This document shows, piece after piece, positions 26,151 through 34,378 of a DNA stretch of 64,000 bases; within the stretch, counting starts at the first letter, position 1; every line of letters begins with the position of its first letter. The notes below the pieces were generated by a model that worked only from the letters and a program-made list of their open reading frames with translations, was not told where the DNA came from and made no database searches. This stretch comes from Flavobacteriales bacterium. Its GTDB lineage: Bacteria > Bacteroidota > Bacteroidia > Flavobacteriales_E > Vicingaceae. The DNA is taken from NCBI GenBank assembly GCA_026196775.1, contig JAPHUD010000018.1, positions 124,001-188,000 of the forward strand. The letters are read 5' to 3'. The position numbers were made by a program, and so were the translations under genes.

Positions 26151-28901
26151 TTACCTTATTAGAGTAACATTACCTTTTAGTTCTCGAAGAGTACCATCTA
26201 GCATAGTTGCTTTTACATAATAAACAAAAACTCCTGGGTTTACGGGGTTGCCATTATGTGTTCCATCCCAACCTTCAGTCTTTTCACTGGTGAAAAACAC
26301 TTCTTGTCCGTATCTGTTATAGATAGAAAAAGTTAATGACTCAATACCTATTAAGCCCCTAACTAGTAATAGGTCATTGCTGCCATCTCCATTTGGAGTA
26401 AATGCGCTTGGGACACCAATATTAAACTGCATATCAACATTAACTGTTACTGTATCATAAACTATACAACCATTTTCGGCTTCGTAAGCAACAATGTAAA
26501 TACCTGTATCAGTAGGTTGAATTACGGTAGTAGTTTGACAAAGTACACAGGTTAAATTATTTATTGGACTCCAAGTATAAGTTCCTCCTGTTATAATATT
26601 TCCAGAAGTATCTGTAGCTTGGGCAGTAAGTGTAACATTGGTTCCGAAAGTTATGGTGGTATCAGAATAAGCAGTTATAATAGCAGGGTCGCTAACGGTA
26701 ACGGTATCTATTATAGAACTTGTACCATAAGCATTAGAAACTTCTAAAGTAACAACAAATTTTCCAATGGTATCTGGCCAACAAACTAAGCCTGGGTTTT
26801 CTAAAATTGATGAATCAGGTACAGCACCTTCAAAAGTCCAAACCCATGATGTTGGTGTTCCACCTGAACCGTTGTAAGAAAACTCAACACAACCATTTTT
26901 ACATATTTTACCGTTACTAGGGTTCATGCCAATAGCTGCAATAGGTGGATTACATGAATCTACAACTATAGTAATTGTTGTATCGCTACTTCCACCAGGA
27001 TAGTTGATTTGTAAGGTAATGTTATAACTTCCTGCATTGTTAAAAGTAACAGTGTGAGGTCCTGGAGTATTGGCAATAAGTGGATTTCCACCATTAAAAG
27101 TCCAGTTCCATGTGTTTATATTAGAGCCAGTACTATTATCAGTAAAAGTAATAGAGTCTCCTATACAAATAGTATCCGAAGAAGCAGTAAATGAAGCCTG
27201 TGGTAAGGCACAATTATTTACTACTATGGCAATAGTAGTATCATGTGTTCCATTAGCATCAGTAACTTGTAGGTTAATATTATGTGTACCAGCAGTATTA
27301 AAAACTACTGTATGAGGACCTTGAGTATTAGCAGTTCCTGGAGTACCTGTTGGGAAAGTCCAACTCCAAGAAGTAATACCGGAACCAGTACTATTATCTG
27401 TAAAAACTATAGAGTCTCCAGTGCAAATAGTATCTGCAGACATACTAAAAGAGGCAGTGGGTTGGGTACAATTATTTACAGTAATAGCAATAGTGGTGTC
27501 ATGCGTACCATTAGCATCAGTAATTTGTAGGTTAATATTATGTGTTCCAGCAGTGTTAAAAACTACAGTATGAGGCCCTTGAGTATTAGCAGTTCCTGGA
27601 GTACCTGTTGGGAAAGTCCAGTTCCAAGTAGTAATACCAGAACCAGTACTATTATCAGTAAAAGTAATTGAATCACCAACACAAATAGTGTTTGCAGAAG
27701 TTGTAAAAGAAGCAGTAGGTTGAGAGCAATTATTTACAGTAACAGTAATTTGAGCAGTATTACTACAGTTGTTACCATCTGTACCTGTGACAGTATAAGT
27801 TGTTGTTGCAGTAGGGTTAAAAGCTACTCCATCAGTAACTCCATTGTCCCAAGTATAAGAAGTTGCCCCACCACCTGTTAAGGTTACAGGGTCGCCAGAA
27901 CAAATTGAAGTTGCAGTAGCATTTGCTGTAACTGTTGGTAGTGGGTTAACGGTAATAGGTAAAATTATATTATCAGTACCATTGGCATCAGTAACCGTTA
28001 GGCTAATATTATGTGTACCAGCAGTATTAAAAACTACAGTATGTGGACCTACAGTGTTTGCTGTAGCAGGAGTTCCTGTTGCAAAGGTCCAGCTATAGGT
28101 AGTAGCTCCAGAAGTAGTACTTGCATCGGTAAACGTAATAGAATCTCCTACACAAATTGTAGAGGTAGAAGTGGTAAAATTAGCATTTGGTCCAGTTGTA
28201 GCAGGAATGGTTAAAGTAATGTCATCTACAGCAAAAGAAGGGTCATTTCCAACTCCGTCATCATTGTTTACCCATCTAAAGCCAATTTTAACATTAGCAT
28301 TATTATTTGCGGAAGCTGGTAAAGGAATAGAAAATGCAGTCCATAAACCTTGTGGAGCACAAGCTCCTAAAGATGGTTTTGCTAGAGGGTCTAATAAAGC
28401 CCATGTAGCTCCATCAAAATACCATAAAGAAGCATCGTCTAAGGCTCCATCACCATTTTCTATATAATTGAAGTTTAAAGTTATATTGGTTTGCCCTGTT
28501 AAATTAATAGTTGGAGATTCAGCCCTTTTATCAGTTAAAACACAAAAGAAAGAACCACATAGTCCACCAGCATTGTACGCTGCACCATTGTCAGCAGGAA
28601 GACCTAATGCGGCAACAGCAACATTTCCAACATGGAGAGATGGGTCTGTAGTTGCACAAGCAGAACCACAAGTTCCAGCTGCATTTCCACATTCAGCTCC
28701 ACTAACAAACCATTCATTTGCTTCAGGGTCATTGGCTCCTATATTTGTAACTGTCCAAGCACCATTAGTTCCTGCATAACCACTTGCCAAGCATGCAGAG
28801 GCACAATTATTTTGAAAATCTTCTGTCCATATTACGGTTTGACTTTTAGCACCAAACATAAACATAAGGCATGAAAAAAGAATAAGAATTTTATGAGTCA
28901 T
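26151..28901 (-). CDS. Large secreted PKD-domain protein with type B T9SS C-terminal signal
   Basis: A 916-residue protein: signal peptide; N-terminal jelly-roll-like domain (about 22-230; TVIWTEDFQNNC, GFRWVNNDDGVGNDPSFAVDDITL); a series of PKD/Ig-like domains (about 235-700), each with CVGDSITFTD, WTFP.G.P and GTHN motifs; and a C-terminal gliding-motility-type domain (about 830-916: PSAFTPNGDGSNDLL, IYNRYGQEVF, WDGTHNGNPV, KGNVTLIR), the type B sorting domain for type IX secretion. Such proteins are surface adhesins or matrix proteins. Three internal domains are encoded by 258-nt tandem repeats. The gene forms an operon with the PorP/SprF gene. Confidence 0.92.
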   Translation of the reverse strand: MTHKILILFSCLMFMFGAKSQTVIWTEDFQNNCASACLASGYAGTNGAWTVTNIGANDPEANEWFVSGAECGNAAGTCGSACATTDPSLHVGNVAVAALGLPADNGAAYNAGGLCGSFFCVLTDKRAESPTINLTGQTNITLNFNYIENGDGALDDASLWYFDGATWALLDPLAKPSLGACAPQGLWTAFSIPLPASANNNANVKIGFRWVNNDDGVGNDPSFAVDDITLTIPATTGPNANFTTSTSTICVGDSITFTDASTTSGATTYSWTFATGTPATANTVGPHTVVFNTAGTHNISLTVTDANGTDNIILPITVNPLPTVTANATATSICSGDPVTLTGGGATSYTWDNGVTDGVAFNPTATTTYTVTGTDGNNCSNTAQITVTVNNCSQPTASFTTSANTICVGDSITFTDNSTGSGITTWNWTFPTGTPGTANTQGPHTVVFNTAGTHNINLQITDANGTHDTTIAITVNNCTQPTASFSMSADTICTGDSIVFTDNSTGSGITSWSWTFPTGTPGTANTQGPHTVVFNTAGTHNINLQVTDANGTHDTTIAIVVNNCALPQASFTASSDTICIGDSITFTDNSTGSNINTWNWTFNGGNPLIANTPGPHTVTFNNAGSYNITLQINYPGGSSDTTITIVVDSCNPPIAAIGMNPSNGKICKNGCVEFSYNGSGGTPTSWVWTFEGAVPDSSILENPGLVCWPDTIGKFVVTLEVSNAYGTSSIIDTVTVSDPAIITAYSDTTITFGTNVTLTAQATDTSGNIITGGTYTWSPINNLTCVLCQTTTVIQPTDTGIYIVAYEAENGCIVYDTVTVNVDMQFNIGVPSAFTPNGDGSNDLLLVRGLIGIESLTFSIYNRYGQEVFFTSEKTEGWDGTHNGNPVNPGVFVYYVKATMLDGTLRELKGNVTLIR
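27211..27726. repeat. 258-bp tandem repeats encoding PKD domains
   Basis: The string caattattta recurs at 27211, 27469 and 27727, exactly 258 bp (86 codons) apart. The two units between these points are almost identical at the DNA level (TPTGTPGTANTQGPHTVVF-type domains), with more diverged units on both sides, indicating recent duplication or gene conversion. Confidence 0.85.
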
Positions 28902-29051
28902 AATCGCAGAGTTTTTGTAAATGTATAAATTAATCAGCTACTTACATTACAATTATAGTCTTAATTTTTTTAAAATAGGTTGTCTTGAGCTATAAAAAAG
29001 TTATTTTTTTTCAGTTCAATGGTATAGAAATATAGTGGTAAAAAAAAGTAT

Positions 29052-30929
29052 TTAGAATTCAAAATCAGATAAATAGAGCCATCTTTCTCCTTTTTTATCT
29101 AGCTGAGTACTAATTTCGCCAAGTTCGGTGGTAATTTTTATTATTTCTTCATGGTTAGCCTGATTAGCTTCTAACACTTTCATTAATTCTGCTTTTTTCT
29201 TTTCTAACGCTTCAATGTCTTTATCTAGTTGTTCTAATTCAATTTTTTCTTTATAGGTAAGTTTTACTTTAGGGGTATCTACTTTTTCGGAAGTGTTTTC
29301 AGCGTTTTTATTAGCTTTTGTAGTTTCGGCTTTTTTGTAAGCCACTTGCTGTTGTTTGAGCTCTTCTCTATAATCAGAATATCTTCCTAAGTAATCATTT
29401 ACCTTTCCATCACCTTCAAAAATAAATAGATGGTCAACCAGTTTATCCATAAAATACCTGTCGTGAGTAACAATTATTAAACAACCTTGAAAATCTTCTA
29501 GAAAGTCTTCCAACACACTTAAGGTCATTACATCTAAATCGTTGGTAGGTTCATCAAGAATTAAAAAATTAGGATTTTTGATTAAAATGGTAAGTAAGTA
29601 AAGTCTGCGTTTTTCTCCACCACTAAGTTTTGCAATTTGGTTGTAGTGCATACTTTTAGGGAAAAGAAATTTCTCGAGTAATTGAGCTGCGGTAAGGCTT
29701 TTTCCTTTTGTAAGTGGAATAACTTCAGCAATATCTTTAATAACCTCAATAACCTTTTTTTCTTCCTTAAACTGCATGCCTTTTTGGGTGTAGTAGCCAT
29801 AAACTACTGTTTCGCCAGAAACCACTTTTCCTCCATCAATGTTTTCTAATCCTAATAAAATGTTTAGAAAAGTAGTTTTACCCACACCATTTTTACCTAC
29901 AATGCCTATTTTTTCTTGCTTTTTAAAAACATAGTTAAAATCTTCTAGAATTTTAAGGTCGCCAAAAGATTTTTTAACATGATGGAGTTCTAAAATTTTA
30001 CCTCCCAAACGTGTCATGTTCACTTCCATTTCTACTTTAGAGTTGTCTTTCTTTTGCTTGGCAACTTTTTCGGTATCATAAAAAGCATCTTCTCTCGATT
30101 TAGCTTTTGTTCCTCTAGCTTTAGGCATTCTTCGCATCCATTCAAGCTCTTTTCTATAAAGGTTTTTGGCTTTATCTACATTGGCTGCAAAAATACTTTC
30201 TCGTTCTTCTTTCTTCTCTAAAAAATAGCTGTAATTACCTTTGTATCTGTAAAGTGTTTTTTCGTCAAGCTCAATAATTTCATTACATACACGTTCTAAA
30301 AAATACCTGTCGTGGGTTACCATTAAAATAGTGATGTTATCTTTAATAAGATAATTTTCCAACCATTCTATCATGTCTAAATCTAGGTGGTTGGTAGGTT
30401 CATCTAAAATTATAAAATCGGGTTCTTCAATAAGTACTTGAGCTAAAGCAATTCTTTTTTGTTGTCCACCAGAAAGTTCGCCAATTTTTTGTTCTAAATC
30501 ATGAATTTGTAGCTGACCTAAAATTTGTTTGATACGCACTTCGTAGTCCCAAGCATCTAAAGCATCCATTTGCTCAAAAGCTTTCTGCATTCTTTCGTTA
30601 TCGTCTGGATTGGCAATGGCTTTTTCATATTCTAAAATAGCATCAATTTGTTCTGATGAAGTTCTAAAAATTGTTTGAGAAATAGTTAATTCATCATTGT
30701 AATTGGGAGATTGTTGTAAGATGCCTGTTTTTATACCGTTTCTGAAAACAACATTACCCGAATCATAACCAGCTTCGCCAGCTAAAATCTTTAATAAAGT
30801 AGATTTTCCAGTTCCATTTTTAGCAATAAACGCCACTTTTTGTCCTTTATCAATTCCAAACGATATATTTTCAAACAACACACGCTCACCAAATGATTTT
30901 GAGAGGTTTTCAACAGAGAGGTAATTCAT
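29052..30929 (-). CDS. uup: ABC-F family ATPase (Uup-like)
   Basis: This 625-residue soluble protein has two ABC domains (first with Walker A GKNGTGKS-like AKNGTGKSTLLK and LSGGQQKRIALAQVL; second with VGKNGVGKTTFLN and LSGGEKRRLYLL), both with DEPTNHLD/DEPTNDLD, joined by a charged linker (about 240-300: YSYFLEKKEERE) as in ABC-F factors, and a C-terminal coiled coil (about 555-615) typical of Uup. ABC-F proteins act on ribosomes or, for Uup, also on branched DNA. No membrane segment. It shares strand with the TPR lipoprotein 47 bases upstream and may be co-transcribed. Confidence 0.92.
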   Translation of the reverse strand: MNYLSVENLSKSFGERVLFENISFGIDKGQKVAFIAKNGTGKSTLLKILAGEAGYDSGNVVFRNGIKTGILQQSPNYNDELTISQTIFRTSSEQIDAILEYEKAIANPDDNERMQKAFEQMDALDAWDYEVRIKQILGQLQIHDLEQKIGELSGGQQKRIALAQVLIEEPDFIILDEPTNHLDLDMIEWLENYLIKDNITILMVTHDRYFLERVCNEIIELDEKTLYRYKGNYSYFLEKKEERESIFAANVDKAKNLYRKELEWMRRMPKARGTKAKSREDAFYDTEKVAKQKKDNSKVEMEVNMTRLGGKILELHHVKKSFGDLKILEDFNYVFKKQEKIGIVGKNGVGKTTFLNILLGLENIDGGKVVSGETVVYGYYTQKGMQFKEEKKVIEVIKDIAEVIPLTKGKSLTAAQLLEKFLFPKSMHYNQIAKLSGGEKRRLYLLTILIKNPNFLILDEPTNDLDVMTLSVLEDFLEDFQGCLIIVTHDRYFMDKLVDHLFIFEGDGKVNDYLGRYSDYREELKQQQVAYKKAETTKANKNAENTSEKVDTPKVKLTYKEKIELEQLDKDIEALEKKKAELMKVLEANQANHEEIIKITTELGEISTQLDKKGERWLYLSDFEF

Positions 30930-30976
30930 TTAGATTTTGAGTTTAGAAGTTTATGGGTTTTGATAGGTTTGTAATA

Positions 30977-32005
30977 TTAAAAAACTCTTTCTAAAGCTTT
31001 AGCAGCATTAGTGTGGGTAGGGTTAAATTCAAGTACTTTTTTAAAATCAGCTTTAGCTTTTTTTCGGTCTTTCATTAATTCATAACAAAGACCTCTGTTA
31101 TAGTAGGCATCTATGTATTTAGGTTCTACATTAATTGCTTTTGTGTAGTATTCAACAGCTTTTTCATATTCTTGTAAATATTCGTGGTGAATATAGCCCA
31201 TATTAAAATAGGGCTCTCTGTATGGTTGAATAGCTATAGATTTTTGGTAATGTTCCATAGCTTTTTCGTATTCGCCTCTTTCTTGGTAATAAAGTCCGAT
31301 ATTATAAAGTGCCTCTAAACTATTTGGATCAATACGTAACGCATTTTTAAAGTAACCTTCACTTAAATTAGAATCATCATTGAAATATAAAACACCTAAT
31401 TGGATATAAGCATTATAATAATCGTTTTCTTGTTCTATGGCTGTTTTAAAACTAGATTTTGCAAGTGCAGTATCCTTTTTATCTAAAAATATCATTCCTT
31501 TAAGATAATAAGCTTCGGCATTATACATATCTCTTTTTAGTGCTGCATCAGCATAATCTAATGCTTGTTTATAATTGTAAGTGTATAATGCCAACCATCC
31601 TAACTCAACCCTTGCTTGTACATTGTCATTATCAACGTACATACATTTATCTAACATATTTTTAGCTTCTTTGTAGTTGCTTTGAGTTTTTAAAAGTTCA
31701 GCTTTTAACAAGTAAAACTCAGGGATTAAAGAATCTATTTTAATTGCTCTATTTAAATCATTAATAGCAGCATTATAATCGCCATATTTCTGATATAATC
31801 GGGCTCTTTTTAAGTACAATCCAGTATTGTTTACATCATTTTTTAGTTGTTCGTTAATTTCTTTAAAAGCAAGTTCTTCTTCTGTAAGAGCAGGGTTTAC
31901 TGCATTATTATTTTCAGCATTTTCATCAGCAGATTGGTTGTTAGTTGAATTATTACAAGCAATGATAACACAAATGAGGCAAGATAATAACAGCAATTGT
32001 TTCAT
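30977..32005 (-). CDS. TPR-repeat lipoprotein
   Basis: A 342-residue protein with a type II signal peptide (LICVIIAC, lipid-attached C17), a short Asn-rich spacer (NNSTNNQSADENAENNNAVN) and seven or so canonical TPRs to the C-terminus (for example ALYNIGLYYQERGEYEKAME, IDAYYNRGLCYELMKDRKKA). It should be anchored in the inner leaflet of the outer membrane or the inner membrane and bind other proteins. The partner is unknown. A TACTTTTG -7 box lies on the minus strand at 32057-32064. Confidence 0.85.
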   Translation of the reverse strand: MKQLLLLSCLICVIIACNNSTNNQSADENAENNNAVNPALTEEELAFKEINEQLKNDVNNTGLYLKRARLYQKYGDYNAAINDLNRAIKIDSLIPEFYLLKAELLKTQSNYKEAKNMLDKCMYVDNDNVQARVELGWLALYTYNYKQALDYADAALKRDMYNAEAYYLKGMIFLDKKDTALAKSSFKTAIEQENDYYNAYIQLGVLYFNDDSNLSEGYFKNALRIDPNSLEALYNIGLYYQERGEYEKAMEHYQKSIAIQPYREPYFNMGYIHHEYLQEYEKAVEYYTKAINVEPKYIDAYYNRGLCYELMKDRKKAKADFKKVLEFNPTHTNAAKALERVF

Positions 32006-32056
32006 AATAGAAATAGAATTAAAAAGTGTAAAAATTCCGAATAGTTTCGGGGTTTC

Positions 32057-32064
32057 AAAAGTAC
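32057..32064 (-). promoter_or_regulatory. -7 box upstream of the TPR lipoprotein gene
   Basis: The minus-strand reading TACTTTTG matches TAnnTTTG about 52 bases before the ATG; no clear TTG -33 partner is seen. Confidence 0.45.
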
Positions 32065-32099
32065 AAAATTATTAGTAATTTCTTAGGAAGTATGTTTTA

Positions 32100-32433
32100 G
32101 ACCCCAGCTTAAGTAAGAAGTTTTATTTTTTACAGGTACGAATTGAAGGGAAGTTTACCAAATTACCTATAATCGGATTAGTACTTGAAAGAAAGATAAT
32201 GAGGAATAAGCAATTCTCTTATGGTAGCTAACGACCCCGCTATAAAAAGTGCGGAATGGGAAAGGCGGTAGTCTTTCCTTTCTGCACTGAGCCAAAGCTG
32301 AGTTTTTGTTTTTTACTTTTCATTTTTCTAAAAACCAAAACGAAGTTTTGGCGTTGTTACCCAAATGTACAAACTTTTGGTGTTGCACTATAACCGCATT
32401 TTTTATAGCGACTGTTGCAAAACGTTTTTATTT
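32100..32433. repeat. Intergenic element with 17-bp terminal inverted arms
   Basis: cgctataaaaagtgcgg (32238-32254) and ccgcattttttatagcg (32394-32410) are inverted copies with one mismatch, enclosing 139 bases that are GC-richer than the surroundings (ggaaaggcggtagtctttcc, itself a dyad, and gttgttacccaaatgtacaa). There is no open frame. It resembles non-coding elements dispersed between genes in Bacteroidota. The rest of the 428-bp gap between genes holds nothing recognisable. Confidence 0.6.
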
Positions 32434-33039
32434 TTAATGTGCCCCCATTAAATAAAGGTCAGAAATAGCCGTATCTTCATATTTGTCACCTTTATAAACT
32501 TCCAAAATTTCTATAGTCACAATGTCTTTGTTGGTAACAGTTATATAATTTGTGTCCCATCTGAAAATTTGAGAGAACATAGTGTCTTTAAAATTCAAAA
32601 TGAGCTTTTCTTCTCCATTTTTTAGTAATCGAGCTTTTTTAACTCTTGAATTAGCTTTCCAGATGTCCTTACTTTTGCAGTATCCGTTGTTAAGTCCGAT
32701 TTCGTAGAACAAAATGTCAAGTGAGTCAGGACTTATAAATGTGATGTTGATTTTTTCTCCTATTCCGTAGCCATTTACTCCCTCAATCCAAGCTGTTTTC
32801 TGGTCTCCATCTTCAATATTTTCAATTCCATATGTCGAAACGCCTTGGCTCTCCAAATTAGAAGAAGCGGTCATTTTCCAGCCCAAAGCACAACCTAAGC
32901 TGCAACCGCCAATCAGAGGAATTGTAACATCTTCATAAGAGGTTGTGTCGCCCAAATTGGACTCAATAATCGGAGTTTCTTGAGAAAAGCCATAAAAGTT
33001 AATTATGGTTAATATGAATATTAAAATGCTTGTTCTCAT
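32434..33039 (-). CDS. Secreted protein with NADase-type glycan-binding (discoidin-like) domain
   Basis: I start at the ATG at 33039 (about 201 residues) because it gives a signal peptide at once (MRTSILIFILTIINFYGFSQ); a longer frame opens at 33120. After a Cys-rich stretch (GGCSLGCALGW) the domain shows ASSNLESQG, DGDQKTAWIEGVNGYGIGEK, NNGYCKSKDIWKANSRVKKA, the pattern of the NADase-type glycan-binding domain: a beta-sandwich related to F5/8C domains. No NADase catalytic part is present. It lies alone between a non-coding inverted-repeat element and the PorP operon, so it may be an accessory gene. Confidence 0.75.
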   Translation of the reverse strand: MRTSILIFILTIINFYGFSQETPIIESNLGDTTSYEDVTIPLIGGCSLGCALGWKMTASSNLESQGVSTYGIENIEDGDQKTAWIEGVNGYGIGEKINITFISPDSLDILFYEIGLNNGYCKSKDIWKANSRVKKARLLKNGEEKLILNFKDTMFSQIFRWDTNYITVTNKDIVTIEILEVYKGDKYEDTAISDLYLMGAH

Positions 33040-33319
33040 TTTTAATGTTTTGCAACAATCGAATAAACGTACCGGTAAGTTTATTCGCATTGTATCTTTA
33101 TTCCAAATGTAGTAATTCAATCGGACTTTTTATAGTTTTTATATTATTAATTGCTACTTGAGTGTAAGCTTCAGTCGATAGTGTATTCCAATTTACAAGA
33201 TAACGTGGTAACATTTTACTAAGCTCCGTTCTTCAGCTTGTAAAATTTCAATCGATATGACAATCGGATGAGTTTTTTGTGTTGGTAAAGTCCTCCTTTA
33301 GGGGGATTTTTTGGCTTTT

Positions 33320-34357
33320 TTAATTAAACCTCGCTTTACTCTTAACACCACCAAATGGGTTAGGGTAAACGTATCTTAAAGCAATTTCATAAGCTCCTTG
33401 TCCGCCCGAAGCATCATTTAAAGAAGAAGTATTTACATCATAACTAAAGGTAATATTGTAATTATCAATTTCAAAACAAATCATGGCTACAACTGCATCT
33501 TGCCATCTGTAAAACAATCCTCCGCCCATTGCCATTCCTTTTACATTTTGCGTGTATTTAGATTCTTCTTTAAACTTATACAACACATTAGAGCCAAACA
33601 TTATTTCATTTATGGCTCCTTGTCGGGAGTAGAATAGGTAAGGCAATACTGTAAATTTAGGACTTACACCAACAATAGCATTGGCGTGCCATATCCATCG
33701 GTAATGTAATTGGTCGGCAAAAACATTCTGAAACTCAAAATCGGGTTTGGTTAAGTGGTGCATAGAAATACCACTATTTATCAGTAATTTTTTTCCCGAA
33801 AGGTAATTCTCATCATTTCTGTAAGTCCAAACAATACCCGAAGTATAATCGGTAGTGCCAAAAGACAACTTGTCATCACCATTACCTTCGTTAGAGGTAA
33901 GTGTAGAGTTGTACTGAAAACCATCATACTGACTTCCCCATTTAAGTGAAGCAATAGAAGTAGAACGTTGAAAATAACCTCCTTGAACTCCTAAACCAAT
34001 GGTGTTTTTATCATTAATATTTACATGATAAGCAACACTAAGATTAACTTGTGTAGTTTTTGTTTGAGATTCTCCAGCTTCATCATTAAAAAAGTAAAGA
34101 CCTCCTGCAAAATAGCCTTTTTTCGAATCGTTCTTAGGTTTAAAATTCATGTCAAAACTAGCCATCATGGTATTAAATGGAGTAGTTACGCTTCCCCATT
34201 GGCTACGGTAGTTCAAAATTCCTCGCATGGTATATTCAGCACCGGCATTGGCTGGATTTACCAATAAGGGTGTCATGTGTGTTTGACTTAAATGAATATC
34301 TTGAGCAAAAACGCTATTCACAAAACACATCAATATTGGTATAATTAGTTTTTTCAT
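33320..34357 (-). CDS. PorP/SprF family type IX secretion membrane protein (second copy)
   Basis: A 345-residue barrel: signal peptide, QDIHLSQTHMTPLLVNPANA (family start motif), NYRSQWGSVTTPFNTMMASF and a terminal AYEIALRYVYPNPF region. It is clearly homologous to the protein at 25071-26129 but diverged. It follows the 1205-residue T9SS type B protein by 21 bases, so it is probably the specific partner of that cargo. Confidence 0.92.
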   Translation of the reverse strand: MKKLIIPILMCFVNSVFAQDIHLSQTHMTPLLVNPANAGAEYTMRGILNYRSQWGSVTTPFNTMMASFDMNFKPKNDSKKGYFAGGLYFFNDEAGESQTKTTQVNLSVAYHVNINDKNTIGLGVQGGYFQRSTSIASLKWGSQYDGFQYNSTLTSNEGNGDDKLSFGTTDYTSGIVWTYRNDENYLSGKKLLINSGISMHHLTKPDFEFQNVFADQLHYRWIWHANAIVGVSPKFTVLPYLFYSRQGAINEIMFGSNVLYKFKEESKYTQNVKGMAMGGGLFYRWQDAVVAMICFEIDNYNITFSYDVNTSSLNDASGGQGAYEIALRYVYPNPFGGVKSKARFN

Positions 34358-34378
34358 TTCTTTTTAATAACTAGCTTC

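Noticed and set aside
28011-28874. Several plus-strand open frames antisense to the PKD protein gene
   Set aside because: They are shadows caused by the Thr/Asn-rich codon bias of the secreted protein; no start context or homology.
33290-33325. cctcctttagggggattttt as terminator or repeat before the second PorP gene
   Set aside because: The stem is short and on the wrong side for a clear role; it could be a relic of a common flavobacterial repeat, but evidence is too thin.
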